Shown here one piece after another: positions 1 to 9,604 of a DNA stretch of 64,000 bases (the stretch's first letter is position 1; each line of letters begins with the position of its first letter). The notes beneath the pieces were generated by a model. The model had not been told where the DNA came from. It saw only the letters and a list, made by a program, of their open reading frames with translations, and did no database searches. A program made the translations under genes and the position numbers. The stretch lies in the NCBI GenBank assembly GCA_015178975.1, contig WHVD01000082.1, positions 124,001 to 188,000 of the forward strand. The letters run 5' to 3'. Source of the DNA: Hysterangium stoloniferum. Its lineage: Eukaryota > Basidiomycota > Agaricomycetes > Hysterangiales > Hysterangiaceae.

Positions 1-42
1 AATAACAAAAAACATATGACGAATTTCGTTATAGAATATCTA

Positions 43-3000
43 CTAGTATAGAATGCAAATAAAAAAACTATTTAGAATAACAACCCCATAGTTTCTTTTT
101 GATCCTAAATAAGCTCTAAGTGCCCTTGTGAGAATTCGGTTGATTATCTCTTTTCGGCGGTCAGTTTGTGGGTAATAGGCCGTGGTAAGCGCTTTCTTTA
201 TTCCTAATCGAGCACAGATTGCTCTCCAAAATATTCCGGTCCATTTTCTATACCAATTTGAAGTGATTTGACTTAGGAAGTTATAGTATATTATTATATG
301 TTTTAACAATAAATTGCCAATGTACTCCTTAATGACAGTGATTCTATTGGGTATGATAATTTCATATTTAGTTAAGTTATCAACAGTTACTAATATGTTA
401 TCATAACCTTGGCTTTCTGGCAATTTTGGAGTGAAGTCCATAGTTATTATTTTAAATGTCCAGGTTGAGATTGGAATGGACTGTAAAAATCCTACAGGGA
501 CATTTCCCTTTACTTTGGACTTTTGACACATATAATATGTTCTTCCATACTTTAACATTGATCTTGAAATCCTTGATCTGATTAAGTTTTCAACTTCTAA
601 TTTCCTATCACAGAAACTAAATATCAATTCAGCTCCCTCCTTATTTCTCATAATAGTCAGAGCATATTGATCAGCAAAGTCATTCCCTAAAATAAATGGA
701 GTAGTCATTCCTTTAACTACATAAGTTTCAATCTTTAATTCTACAGGTCCTTCATTTGTATCAAAATATATTGGTACTGATACAAATCCTGATATGGTAG
801 AAGATCCTGTTATTTGAATTAAATTGATCTTTTGTCCAGTTTTTATCTTAGGTGGATTGTTTATTTTGTTGAATGCTGATTGAGATATCAGGGTGATATC
901 TGCTCCAGAGTCTATTGTGATTCTGATTTGATTTTGTCCATAATTATTAAGCCATGCCTTTGTAGCCATAGCCTGCACACCAAGAAAGGCACATCTGGGT
1001 GGGCATGACATTAACCTCTTTAATGATGATATATTCTTTTTACTCTCAGAAATAAGTTGAGAAACATAAGATTTGGTCTTGAACATGCCATTTCTAAATT
1101 TCTGAGATATGTTTTGTTTTTCAAAGGTTTGTCTGGCTTCTAACTTGCTCAGTGATTTATTAGAATCTAGGGATCCCCTCAGAGAAGACTGTGGCTTCAT
1201 TTTCAAAGTATCTGAGCCACACTCCAATTCCATTACAGCATTCAGCTGAAGGGCCTTATGAAAATCCGGTTTTTCCTCCTCCTTTAAACTATCTGATGAT
1301 TCTAAACTTATCAAGTCTTTATTAGAATCATTTTGAGGTGGATTTTCATCTTCTGAACTAGTATTTAGATAGGCTTCTTCATATTCTTCCATGGCCTTAA
1401 TATACTCTTCATCATGGACAATTAAATTTGCCTTGGCATTTCTAGAACCCTTTCTAGAATACTTGCACTCATTATCCCAATGCTTAGGACTACCACAATG
1501 TCTACATGGTCTAGCTCCTTTACTTTCAGGAGTAGACCCTTTGGAAATTGTTCCATCATCCCGAGGGAATTGAGGCTTGCCTATAGTAGGTGAAGCACCA
1601 ATAAGGTTAGTTCTGGCAGACCGGAAGAAATTCCTCTTGCTTGAACTTTGATCAGGACCTGGTAGATTAGATCTAGTAGTCCTTGGTGCATCACGCATCA
1701 TTTGTTCAAGCTGCCTTATTCTTCTATCTAGTACATTATCATGACTTGGGAATGGAGTATGCTCCAATGCTTCTTCATGATATTTAATTGCTGCTGCAAA
1801 GTCTACTAAGTCCTTGCAACGGTGTACATCTAAGATAGTTGTCCAGAATTTAGGTGCTCCATTCATTACTTCCATCATAACTTCTGAATCACTCATGCTA
1901 TACACTAGACTAAGTAATTCGGATTTTCTGATATAGTAATTGCTTGGTGATTCTGTTGTATATCCAGCTTCTCTGTAGTATGCTCTGTTCGCTCGGCTTT
2001 TTTGTCTATCAAGCCAGGCTCGGTTCATATAGTATGTGCATACTACATCTCTAAGTGTACCCCAATTCTGCATTGCTTCTCTTCTATAGCTACTTGGTAA
2101 AGACCAGAACCATAAGTCTGCATCCTTCTCAAGTCTAGTAGGTACAACTTCTCCTAGCTGGTTATATATGCTTGTACTACGCTCTGATAAGTTGTTTATC
2201 TTCAAAACCCATTTGGCAAGTGTGTCAGGATCACCATCCCATTTGGGTACAACATCAGGCTTCAACTTAAGATCAAAGTGAGCTCCTTTATCTTCTTTTT
2301 TTGCCCTAGATAATTCTGACAGTCTCCTAATACCCTTAGGTCTATGGGATTTATCCTCAGGTGAGCTATCACTACTCCCTGGATCTCCAGGAGGCTGAGG
2401 ACTTCCTGATCTTATTTTCTGACTCTTTTCACTAGGTAATCCCCTCTGATGACGTCTCAAGGTTGGCCCAAGCTTTGGGTGAGGACTAGGTGAATGTGGT
2501 GGACCATAGTCACTGTCTGATGGCTCATCAGGTGGGAAGCTAGCTTGTGTGTACTTTGGAATTGATCTGAGCTTAGGTTCATAGGCTCTTGATTTTTTAC
2601 TTAAGTACTGCTTATTATCTTCAAAGATATCAGATAATCGGCGTGACTCAGTCAGATGTATTGGATGTTCTTGATAAGGTGATTTTTTAGAAGTAATTCT
2701 TGGCTCAAACATCACTTCTGCTAGTCTTCTTCTAATAGACTCAAAGCCATGCTCCTCATGAGGTGGCTTCATGGGTTCTGATTCTTGGGGAATTGACTGA
2801 ATTTCAGTAGGATGAGCTGGTGTTGAAGCTTCAATCCCCTCAAATTCGACTGTAGGGCTAGGGCCTCTTGAAGGTAACTTCAATTCTTTTTCTTTCTTTT
2901 CTGATGGCATCATTGTCTTATGATCATAGAAATAAGCTAACAAGTTTTCAACTTCTTCTCTATACAAAACAGATATTATTTCAAAATCATTAGCATTCCA

Positions 3001-3561
3001 TGCTATGAGTGGATTGTTGTCAGATCCCCAACTAGGCATACTAGGAATCCAATCTTTATTTTTATTTAGAATAGGTATTGATCTGACCAAATGCCTTTCT
3101 AACATATGAGTGAAGTTTTCAAACTTAATTGGATCTAAGTAATATCCAATTAAGTCACTAGAATCACTAGTAGTTGGTGTTCCAACTAACAAGTCTTCTA
3201 ATGCATCCAGTAGTGGCTGAAAGAACTTTTCAGCATAACGAGGTAGATACCCTAAGTTCACTCTTTCCTCATTTGGAAATTCTGACATGGCTAATGCCAA
3301 CATAATATCTCGGCGGTGATTCATTCTTGGATCACCATCATAAGTTCTTCTCAATCTGACAGTACCAGGATACAAATAAGTCTTGTCTTTAGCTATATCC
3401 TCCCTGTCAGTAACTTCTTTTACTGGTTCAAAACTGAAACGCTGAATTGGTGAAGCAGGTATAGTAACATTCAAGAACCTTTCATCCCTTTCAGAAACTT
3501 GTTCTGTTATGGAGGATAGTTCTTGAGCCATTTCTGCTTTAAGAGTTGGTGTAGATAACAT
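43..3561 (-). CDS. Gypsy-type Gag-protease-integrase fusion frame (RT/RNase H missing)
   Basis: A 1172-residue uninterrupted frame. The N-terminal half is Gag-like and acidic/proline-rich. A CCHC zinc knuckle (C-x2-C-x4-H-x4-C, CRHCGSPKHWDNEC) lies near residue 685 and binds genomic RNA in this family. A retropepsin domain follows near residue 885, with the DSGAD active-site motif and a later FILGNDF flap-partner motif. About 130 residues further the frame passes directly into integrase-core sequence (MDFTPKLP, VDNLTKY, AYYPQTD) with no reverse transcriptase or RNase H. An intact Gypsy polyprotein would need several hundred more residues, so this is an internal deletion that kept the frame open. 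It is preceded on the same strand by a primer-binding site and a 5' LTR. It probably could move only with enzymes supplied in trans. The 3' LTR would lie beyond the window. Confidence 0.85.
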   Translation of the reverse strand: MLSTPTLKAEMAQELSSITEQVSERDERFLNVTIPASPIQRFSFEPVKEVTDREDIAKDKTYLYPGTVRLRRTYDGDPRMNHRRDIMLALAMSEFPNEERVNLGYLPRYAEKFFQPLLDALEDLLVGTPTTSDSSDLIGYYLDPIKFENFTHMLERHLVRSIPILNKNKDWIPSMPSWGSDNNPLIAWNANDFEIISVLYREEVENLLAYFYDHKTMMPSEKKEKELKLPSRGPSPTVEFEGIEASTPAHPTEIQSIPQESEPMKPPHEEHGFESIRRRLAEVMFEPRITSKKSPYQEHPIHLTESRRLSDIFEDNKQYLSKKSRAYEPKLRSIPKYTQASFPPDEPSDSDYGPPHSPSPHPKLGPTLRRHQRGLPSEKSQKIRSGSPQPPGDPGSSDSSPEDKSHRPKGIRRLSELSRAKKEDKGAHFDLKLKPDVVPKWDGDPDTLAKWVLKINNLSERSTSIYNQLGEVVPTRLEKDADLWFWSLPSSYRREAMQNWGTLRDVVCTYYMNRAWLDRQKSRANRAYYREAGYTTESPSNYYIRKSELLSLVYSMSDSEVMMEVMNGAPKFWTTILDVHRCKDLVDFAAAIKYHEEALEHTPFPSHDNVLDRRIRQLEQMMRDAPRTTRSNLPGPDQSSSKRNFFRSARTNLIGASPTIGKPQFPRDDGTISKGSTPESKGARPCRHCGSPKHWDNECKYSRKGSRNAKANLIVHDEEYIKAMEEYEEAYLNTSSEDENPPQNDSNKDLISLESSDSLKEEEKPDFHKALQLNAVMELECGSDTLKMKPQSSLRGSLDSNKSLSKLEARQTFEKQNISQKFRNGMFKTKSYVSQLISESKKNISSLKRLMSCPPRCAFLGVQAMATKAWLNNYGQNQIRITIDSGADITLISQSAFNKINNPPKIKTGQKINLIQITGSSTISGFVSVPIYFDTNEGPVELKIETYVVKGMTTPFILGNDFADQYALTIMRNKEGAELIFSFCDRKLEVENLIRSRISRSMLKYGRTYYMCQKSKVKGNVPVGFLQSIPISTWTFKIITMDFTPKLPESQGYDNILVTVDNLTKYEIIIPNRITVIKEYIGNLLLKHIIIYYNFLSQITSNWYRKWTGIFWRAICARLGIKKALTTAYYPQTDRRKEIINRILTRALRAYLGSKRNYGVVILNSFFICILY

Positions 3562-3834
3562 TGATGAATAGGAGTTAAAGGTAAGTAAGTTTTTTGTTTG
3601 TTTTAAAATGTAACTATTGTAAACTACAAGCTAATTTATTTAACACTCAGTTGTCAGCTGCAATAGCCTAATCCCAGAAGCACAGGAGTGACTACCTGGT
3701 TCTTTTCTGGAGAACTAAAGACTGTCTCAATTAGAGAATCAGTCCCAACAGTTGGTGTTATGAAACAGATAAGAATGTCCTTGACAATCGGTAAACTACT
3801 TAAGAAACTAAACTGCTAGTTAATCACAGTATTT

Positions 3835-3850
3835 CCCAGAGCGTCCACCA
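3835..3850 (-). other. Primer-binding site of family A element
   Basis: Read on the minus strand this is TGGTGGACGCTCTGGG, three bases inside the LTR end. It begins with TGG, the complement of a tRNA CCA tail, as expected for minus-strand priming. Its position between the LTR and gag fixes the element's orientation. The primer tRNA was not identified. Confidence 0.7.
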
Positions 3851-4439
3851 ATTTGTGATGTATTAGCCTTATTTTAATACTATTTTCCGAAAAAGGAGTC
3901 CAATGCTCTATCAAAATGTGCAAATACTCAATTCACTGCAAGGTAAAATAATTTAAGTATTTGATATTAATCAGTGGCAGCCTAAATAGACTTAGAACCC
4001 CTGAAGTCAAGAGTTTACTTGAATATATGCACCCTACTTCGCAAAGAAGGTTTTGAGAGCTGCTTGTGCAAGCTTGTTCTTTTTCTGTAAAAACACTACT
4101 AAAATATGAATAACAATTCACTGATTCCGAAACTAGATTCGACTTCGATTCTAGCTAGTTTATATATATTTTATACTATTTATCAAACAGTAAAAATATT
4201 TATAAACAGGTCAAAAGATTAGATATAGAATAAAACACTATTTGGCTAATATATGCTTTATTTACACTAACCTACAGGGTCTACTGTGATACTAACTTAT
4301 CAGGATCTTAATGTAGTCTTAAGGATTCTGCAAGAATATTCTCAGTATTTATTTATGCCAAAAACCGGGTAGAAATTAGAATATATGTATTTCTAATCTC
4401 AATATAACCTAAAATATTTATTACTTTAACTGATAACCA

Positions 4440-4680
4440 ACAACTCAACTAGAGGTGGATTAGTAATAAAGGATAGCCAGCTACTCAACTAAGAGGTGGC
4501 AAAAGGGGAACAAATTGTTTGTCAGAAGCTCAACTAGAGGTGACAAGGGGGTAGGATTATTACCAGAAGCTCAACTAGAGGTGGCAAAGGGATCCTGAGA
4601 TAGCTTAGGTCAGCAGCTCAACTAGAGGTGACTAAGTGTTTGTATATATTTATCCAACAGCCCAACTAGGGGTGGAATAT
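4440..4680 (-). repeat. Six spaced copies of a short motif in LTR A leader
   Basis: The motif (C)AGCTCAACTAGAGGTG recurs six times at about 37-55 bp spacing, with unrelated sequence between copies. The array is retained, also six times, at 35150-35395 in the solo LTR. It lies downstream of the TATA box, so it would be transcribed. Confidence 0.75.
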
Positions 4681-4761
4681 AACTGCTGATGCAGTGGCAC
4701 ACTGATGTGGTGTAGTAAATGGGTTAAAAATAAGTTATATTTCAGTGGTGGAGCAGAGCTC

Positions 4762-4771
4762 CTTATATACA
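4762..4771 (-). promoter_or_regulatory. TATA box of LTR A
   Basis: Reads TATATAAGGAGC on the minus strand. The same box is conserved in the solo copy at 35058-35065, so it is probably the LTR core promoter. Confidence 0.6.
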
Positions 4772-5010
4772 GTAAAATCTGAGACATGGGAGAATGTTCT
4801 AGCTACTTGTTTTACCTATTTTTAGCTATTTTACCTGGAATCTGCTGGAATATTCCAGGAGTTTCTGCTACTTTCCATTGTAGCATATATGCTGATGTAA
4901 TGTTCTCGCGCGTCGCGAAGTTGCTGATTTCGTGCGCGCGCTGATTACATAATTTTCCCGCGCGTGTCGCGTTTGTGACAAGTCGTCGCATTTTGTGACG
5001 ACGGTCACTT

Positions 5011-5292
5011 GTTGTGACGACAGTCACCGTTGTGACGACAGTCACCGTTGTGACGACAGTCACCGTTGTGACGACAGTCACCGTTGTGACGACAGTCACC
5101 GTTGTGACGAATGTCACCGTTGTGACGAATGTCACCGTTGTGACGAATGTCACCGTTGTGACGAATGTCACCGTTGTGACGAATGTCACCGTTGTGACGA
5201 ATGTCACCGTTGTGACGAATGTCACCGTTGTGACGAATGTCACCATTGTGACGAATGTCACCGTTGTGACGAATGTCACCGTTGTGACGAAT
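5011..5292. repeat. 18-bp minisatellite inside LTR A
   Basis: Fifteen full 18-bp units: five of GTTGTGACGACAGTCACC followed by ten of GTTGTGACGAATGTCACC (one with a single change), plus a partial unit. Each unit contains the inverted pair GTGAC/GTCAC, so either strand could form serial hairpins. The solo LTR at 34.5 kb has only scattered GTCACAAA words here, so the array expanded in this copy. Open frames running through it are artefacts of the repeat. Confidence 0.95.
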
Positions 5293-5744
5293 ATTCCCGC
5301 GCGTTGTGCAATAAGCGCCAGAAGGCCGGTTTTATATTATTATATAATTATTATATTTACTTTTAGTTAGTTATAAATATAATATTTTATTATGATAATA
5401 TAAAAATATATATATATTTCGCCTTGATAATGCGCGAGTATTTCAAATCGCGTTTTGTCGGCGTCGGAGTTTGAAATATCATGTGAATGTCACATGATTA
5501 CTCGCGCGTTGTGAATAAGCGCTGAGTCGCCGACATATTAATCAAAAAAGAATAAAAAGTAGAAATTCAATTACTTGTTCAATTTATTAGATAAAAATAC
5601 AAAATAAATTGTATAAATTCAGGATAAATCAAACAAATATTGTACAATTTAATCGTCGCAATATAATTACATTTGAATATTTGTTTTCGCAATTTGTTAG
5701 GGGAAATTGTTTAAAAATTGGAAAAAACTTAGAAATACATAACA

Positions 5745-5775
5745 GAACCCCTGAAGTCAAGAGTTTACTTGAATA
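5745..5775 (-). repeat. LTR A internal scrap
   Basis: Matches an internal LTR A segment near 3986-4020 (GAACCCCTGAAGTCAAGAG). It shows that the family A element landed next to, or recombined with, an older LTR A copy. Confidence 0.6.
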
Positions 5776-6630
5776 TGTTAAGGAGAGCACACAGAGCTTA
5801 TTGGAGGGTTTCTGGAAAAACCCGTGGGAAAGCCAGTAGGACTTGGCTTCAGCTTATAGGCTGTGTCCTCGTGAGATTGTGGCATCCAATTTTAGATGGG
5901 TGGACAGGAATCCTGGGGGGTCTGGGAGTAGTTGGTAGGTTGAGAGGTTGGAGGGTCGATTGTGGGAATCCCATGGAGATCGAGGGGTCAGGTGGTGATG
6001 GGTCAGAGGTTGAGCAATAGATAGGTCACAGGCTCTGACAAGATACTTAGTGGTGTGTTTCAAAGAGAGGAATAGAGCAGAAAATGTACTGAGATTACTG
6101 GGGGGAATCTAAGCTGATTTTCTGACTGGATTGTATGTACAACATCTGCCAGACTATATAGACTGTGGAATGTATGTTATACCAAATCCAGTAATAATAA
6201 AATCCAAACTAGTAATCATGAAATAGGATAAGTAAACACCAAATTAGGTGTTAGGAGTGGAACAGAATGGGGGTGGAGTCCAAAATGTGACAGGTTATTA
6301 GACCATAATGGGAACAGGGTGGAGTGGAGTCCAAAATGTGACAGGTCATTTGACCATAACGGGAATGGGGCTCAGTTAGAGAGCTGATGGGTTTCTGAGT
6401 GTGGTCCAGTTGACTGATGCATGGGACAGGATCAGAGATAGACAAGTACAACATGTGTGGGTCCCAGCAGGTATTCCAGTGACTGATTCGTGAGACAACT
6501 AAGGTCAGACATGGGCAGGTTCATTGTCCAGATCCCAGCAGGTATTCTGGTTAACTGATAACTAGTGTGTAAAGGGTGTGGGTGCCTATAGGGTAGTGCC
6601 TGGAGTCCAGCAGGTTTTCTGGTCATAACA
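5776..6630 (-). repeat. LTR of family H, copy 1
   Basis: Ends TGTTAAGG ... GGTCATAACA. The family orientation is set by copies followed by gag at 6.9 and 62.4 kb; relative to those this copy is reversed. No TSD is seen, because the right flank is another, oppositely oriented family H segment. Contains the shared GGCTTCAGCTTAT motif near 5853. Confidence 0.75.
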
Positions 6631-6888
6631 CCAACCTATCTATCACTCAACCTCCAACCCATCACCAGCTGACCCCTCAACCTCATCAGAGCCCATGGGC
6701 TCCCTGACTGGTCTTTTGACCTATCAACCCCCCACCTATGAACTACACCTGGACTCCCTGGGTTTCCCATCTGCCCATTTGAAATTGGATGCCACGATCT
6801 CATGAGGGCACAGTCTATAAGCTGAAGCCAAGTCCTACCAGATTATCCATGGGTTTCCCTCTGCTAAGCCCTGCATGCAACATAACAG
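6631..6888 (+). repeat. 3' part of a family H 5' LTR
   Basis: Corresponds to the last ~250 bp of the LTR at 61581-62371 and is followed by the same leader (GTATTTTCTGACT) and gag start. The first part of the LTR is missing, replaced by the inverted copy to its left. Confidence 0.7.
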
Positions 6889-6920
6889 TATTTTCTGACT
6901 GAGACTCACCGATTGTCAAT

Positions 6921-7238
6921 ATGCCACCAAGAAGAAAAGCACCAGTACAGGAATCACTACCTGGACCTTTGACTCTTCATTCCCCACTTACTTTGTAGAC
7001 CAGCCAGACACTCACAAACCAGTCAGACACCATGGATGAACCCCATATTGAAGAAGTCCCAGAAAACCCAGATGAATCTGACCATGAGGATGAGTCTGTG
7101 GCCTCCAACAAGTGCAAAGGTGTTGAAAATTCCCCATCTAATGATTGACGACCACTTGCAGATTCCACTTCCGAGTTGTTAGCAATCACTTTAGAAAGAT
7201 TGATGAATCACATGCTCGGCAAAGGCAAAAAGAAGTAG
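6921..7238 (+). pseudogene. Family H gag, broken
   Basis: Starts MPPRRKAPVQESLPG, closely matching the gag start at 62408. An in-frame TAG follows after about 25 codons and a TGA after the acidic stretch. The remaining frame reads charged, Gag-like sequence ending in a lysine-rich tail. It is truncated by an LTR L fragment, so no capsid or zinc-knuckle region remains. The protein would have formed the particle core of a Gypsy element. Identification rests on position after an LTR and on the second copy, not on a recognised capsid fold. Confidence 0.55.
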
Positions 7239-7469
7239 TATAAGGCTCTCTTCATGTATGCTACAGTTCCCCAGTTTGAAAATTGACCTAGATTACCCTC
7301 CTCTAGTTTTAATTCCCTTTACTCTTCCCCTAATCCCTTCAAAGATGTCATCAGCCAGCTGTGACTCTTACTCATACAACTCTTAGCATTTTCAGCCCCC
7401 CAGTTGATTCAGTAAGTGTTGTCTTCAGTTGGGACTCATACTATCCATCCTCTTGAAATACTGGAGCAC
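7234..7469 (+). repeat. LTR L 3' fragment
   Basis: Matches 44180-44416, including a TATAA-containing core followed by a CATGTA-type start region and the end ACTGGAGCAC. Truncated on the left. Confidence 0.6.
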
Positions 7470-8552
7470 TATGAAGAGTGGTGGAAGTTCTAACTGTTCT
7501 ATATATGAAGAATATCAACCATTTAGGTATGACACGACTGTTAAGGGTGCATACACAGAGGGTTTCCAGAGAAACCTGTGGGAAATCTGGTAGGACTTGG
7601 CTTCAACTTATTGGCTGCACCCTTGCGAGATTGTGTTGTCCAATTTCAAACAGGCAGACGAAACCCGGGAGTCTGGGCAAAGTTTGTGGGTTGAGGGGTT
7701 GTAGGTTGTAGGTTGTTGGTTGAGAGGTCGGGGAGTTGAGATAAATAAGTTGGAGGTTAAGAGATAGATGGGTCAGAGCCTGTGGGCTCTGACTAGCGAG
7801 AGCGGTGTAATTCAGAGAGGAGTTGGAGTGGAAAATGTACTAGATTACTGGGGAGAATCTAAGCTGATTTTCTGACTGGATTGTATGTACAACATCTGCC
7901 AGACTATATAGACTGTGGAATGAATAATATACCAAATCCAGTAATAATGAAATGAAACTAGCAAAACATAAAATGGGATAAGTAAACACCAAATTTGGTG
8001 TTAGGAACAGGATGGAGTCTGAATTGTGACAAATCATAAACCATAACAGGAAACAGAGCAGGAGCGGAGTCCGAATTGTGACAGGTCACTTGACTAAAAT
8101 GGGAATGGGGCTCAGTTAGAGGGATAATGGGTTTTCTGAGCAGGGTCTGGTGACTGATGCATGGGACGAGGTCGGACATAGACAGGGATGGAGTCTGGCA
8201 GGTATTTCAGTGACTGATACGGGATGTAACAAAGTCGAATGTGGACAAGTCTGATGTATGGAGTTCGGTGGGAATTCCAGTAAACTGACGATTTGTGCAT
8301 ATAGGTTAGTGCCTGGAGTCTGTGTCATATATTTTATCACTTTGTTTCTTTGTTTAACCTTTAAGGGACATTAGTCAAATAGTAGAGGACTGGATCCTTT
8401 AACTTTGGCTCAAGAGTTTAAGATGTCATTGTTCTGATAACATAAGATTTGCCATGGAAACCAGCAGAGTCATAGATTACATACTAATAAGGTATCTCTA
8501 GCCCTTATAGTATGCAATCTACCCCATCTCCTTGGCTACATATTGAGGGAGA

Positions 8553-8690
8553 TGACTCATTGGTGAGTCATATCAATATGACTATGCAATGAGTTACATA
8601 TGACCAGAGCTATGACTCAGATACATAGTCATAGCTGGTTGGATGACTCTGAAATACACTTATGAGTCAAGTATGGGAAATACTGACTCA
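8553..8690 (+). promoter_or_regulatory. Cluster of five TGA(C/G)TCA sites
   Basis: Exact TGACTCA or TGAGTCA heptamers at 8553, 8564, 8613, 8663 and 8684. This is the classic site of Gcn4/AP-1 type bZIP factors. The cluster lies just upstream of a TATA box and would make LTR N an amino-acid-starvation or stress-responsive promoter, which is inference. Confidence 0.7.
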
Positions 8691-8732
8691 TTCTCCTAGT
8701 TGCATTACTTAGTAAGCAGGATCCTGGACTAG

Positions 8733-8740
8733 TATAAATA
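8733..8740 (+). promoter_or_regulatory. TATA box of LTR N
   Basis: TATAAATA, 43 bp downstream of the last TGACTCA site. Confidence 0.6.
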
Positions 8741-9604
8741 CAGGCTCAAATCATGTATTTAGAAATCATTCAATATCACATCACTTGCTCATTTAGCTAC
8801 ACTTGCCTACTAGGTCCACACATTGTGCTTAAGTTGAGTACTCTCCTTGCCAATCTGTTGACCGTCTTGTTTCCTTGAGTTGAGCTTTATCCTCGGAAAA
8901 CGGACATGGGCACATAGTTGAATAAAAGTGGATACTGATTTAATTGACAAAACTCCTACATACAGATTAATTTGAATTTGAATCTCCTTTCTCAAGCTAT
9001 GCTACTTAACTTAAGTAAAAAGAGTTTACAAGTACACTAAATAGTAATAATACATTACAGTCCGGCGGGAATTCCAGTTGTAACAATGACAATGTATTGA
9101 CTATCTAGTTCAATATGGTTGAGAGGATTAGCTATCTTAAGTAGAATAGATAGCTAAGACAAATGAAAGAGAATCAACTTTGCTCGAGTGTTTAAGGAAA
9201 TAACGAGAGAGTTGAATAAACAGAGTGGTGCGGATATAGTCCACACAGATTGAGATAATGGTTTGAGTTTCGACTAGTGTAGTTCAAAACTGTGATTGCA
9301 CTGGTAGTTAAGGCCCGTCTGTGATGGTTGAGAGGATACCCCAATCACAACTTGCAGGACACTAAGTGGGTGTCTGGGCAAGTTGTGGTTGTGGGGTAAA
9401 AAGTGTCTGAGTTCTAACTATAGGCACTAGAATACATAGGTCTGGCGCATATGTGCCCACAAGAGTCTATGTACTGAATGCATAGGTCGTTGAACTAAAT
9501 ATATGCATATAATAAAATAAAGAGAGAAATAGAAATAATAATGGAAATATAGTGTAGGCTCATCTGGACTATATTTCGGAGTATATTTTGCAGTACCTCT
9601 CACA

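Larger units (their letters stand above)
3854..5744 (-). repeat. 5' LTR of family A Gypsy element (1.89 kb)
   Basis: Begins TG and ends CA when read on the minus strand (TGTTATGTATTTC ... ATACATCACA). The same ends delimit a plus-strand solo copy at 34496-35914, which fixes both boundaries. This copy is about 470 bp longer, chiefly because of an 18-bp minisatellite and GC-rich CGCG-containing sequence in its upstream half. It carries a TATA box and six spaced copies of an AGCTCAACTAGAGGTG motif downstream of it. Confidence 0.85.
8321..9058 (+). repeat. LTR N inserted in LTR H
   Basis: An uninterrupted LTR H would read GCCTGGAGTCCGGCGGG; here about 740 bp separates GGAGTC from AGTCCGGCGGG, giving a 4-bp AGTC duplication. 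The insert begins TGTGTCAT, has a promoter-like region and no coding frame, so it is probably a solo LTR. No second copy is in the window. Confidence 0.6.
7539..9085 (-). repeat. LTR H, copy 2, inserted in LTR G
   Basis: Ends TGTTAAGGG ... CCAGTTGTAACA. It is flanked by ACGAC (7534-7538) and ATGAC (9086-9090), a 5-bp TSD with one transition. It is itself interrupted at 8321-9058. Confidence 0.8.
7470..9604. repeat. LTR G split by LTR H (outer layer of a nest)
   Basis: Starts TATGAAGAGTGGTGGAAG and, after the nested insertion, resumes at 9091 (AATGTATTGACTATCTAG) and ends CAGTACCTCTCACA. The same ends bound the clean solo copy at 38789-39384. No matching TSD is found, so a flank has been lost. 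Confidence 0.75.

Noticed and set aside
5011-5292. CRISPR-like array
   Set aside because: Units are contiguous with no unique spacers, inside an LTR of a eukaryotic retrotransposon.
4812-5370. Overlapping open frames with TVTFVT or CDDSHR repeats
   Set aside because: Produced by an 18-bp tandem repeat, which keeps several frames open on both strands; no start context or domain.
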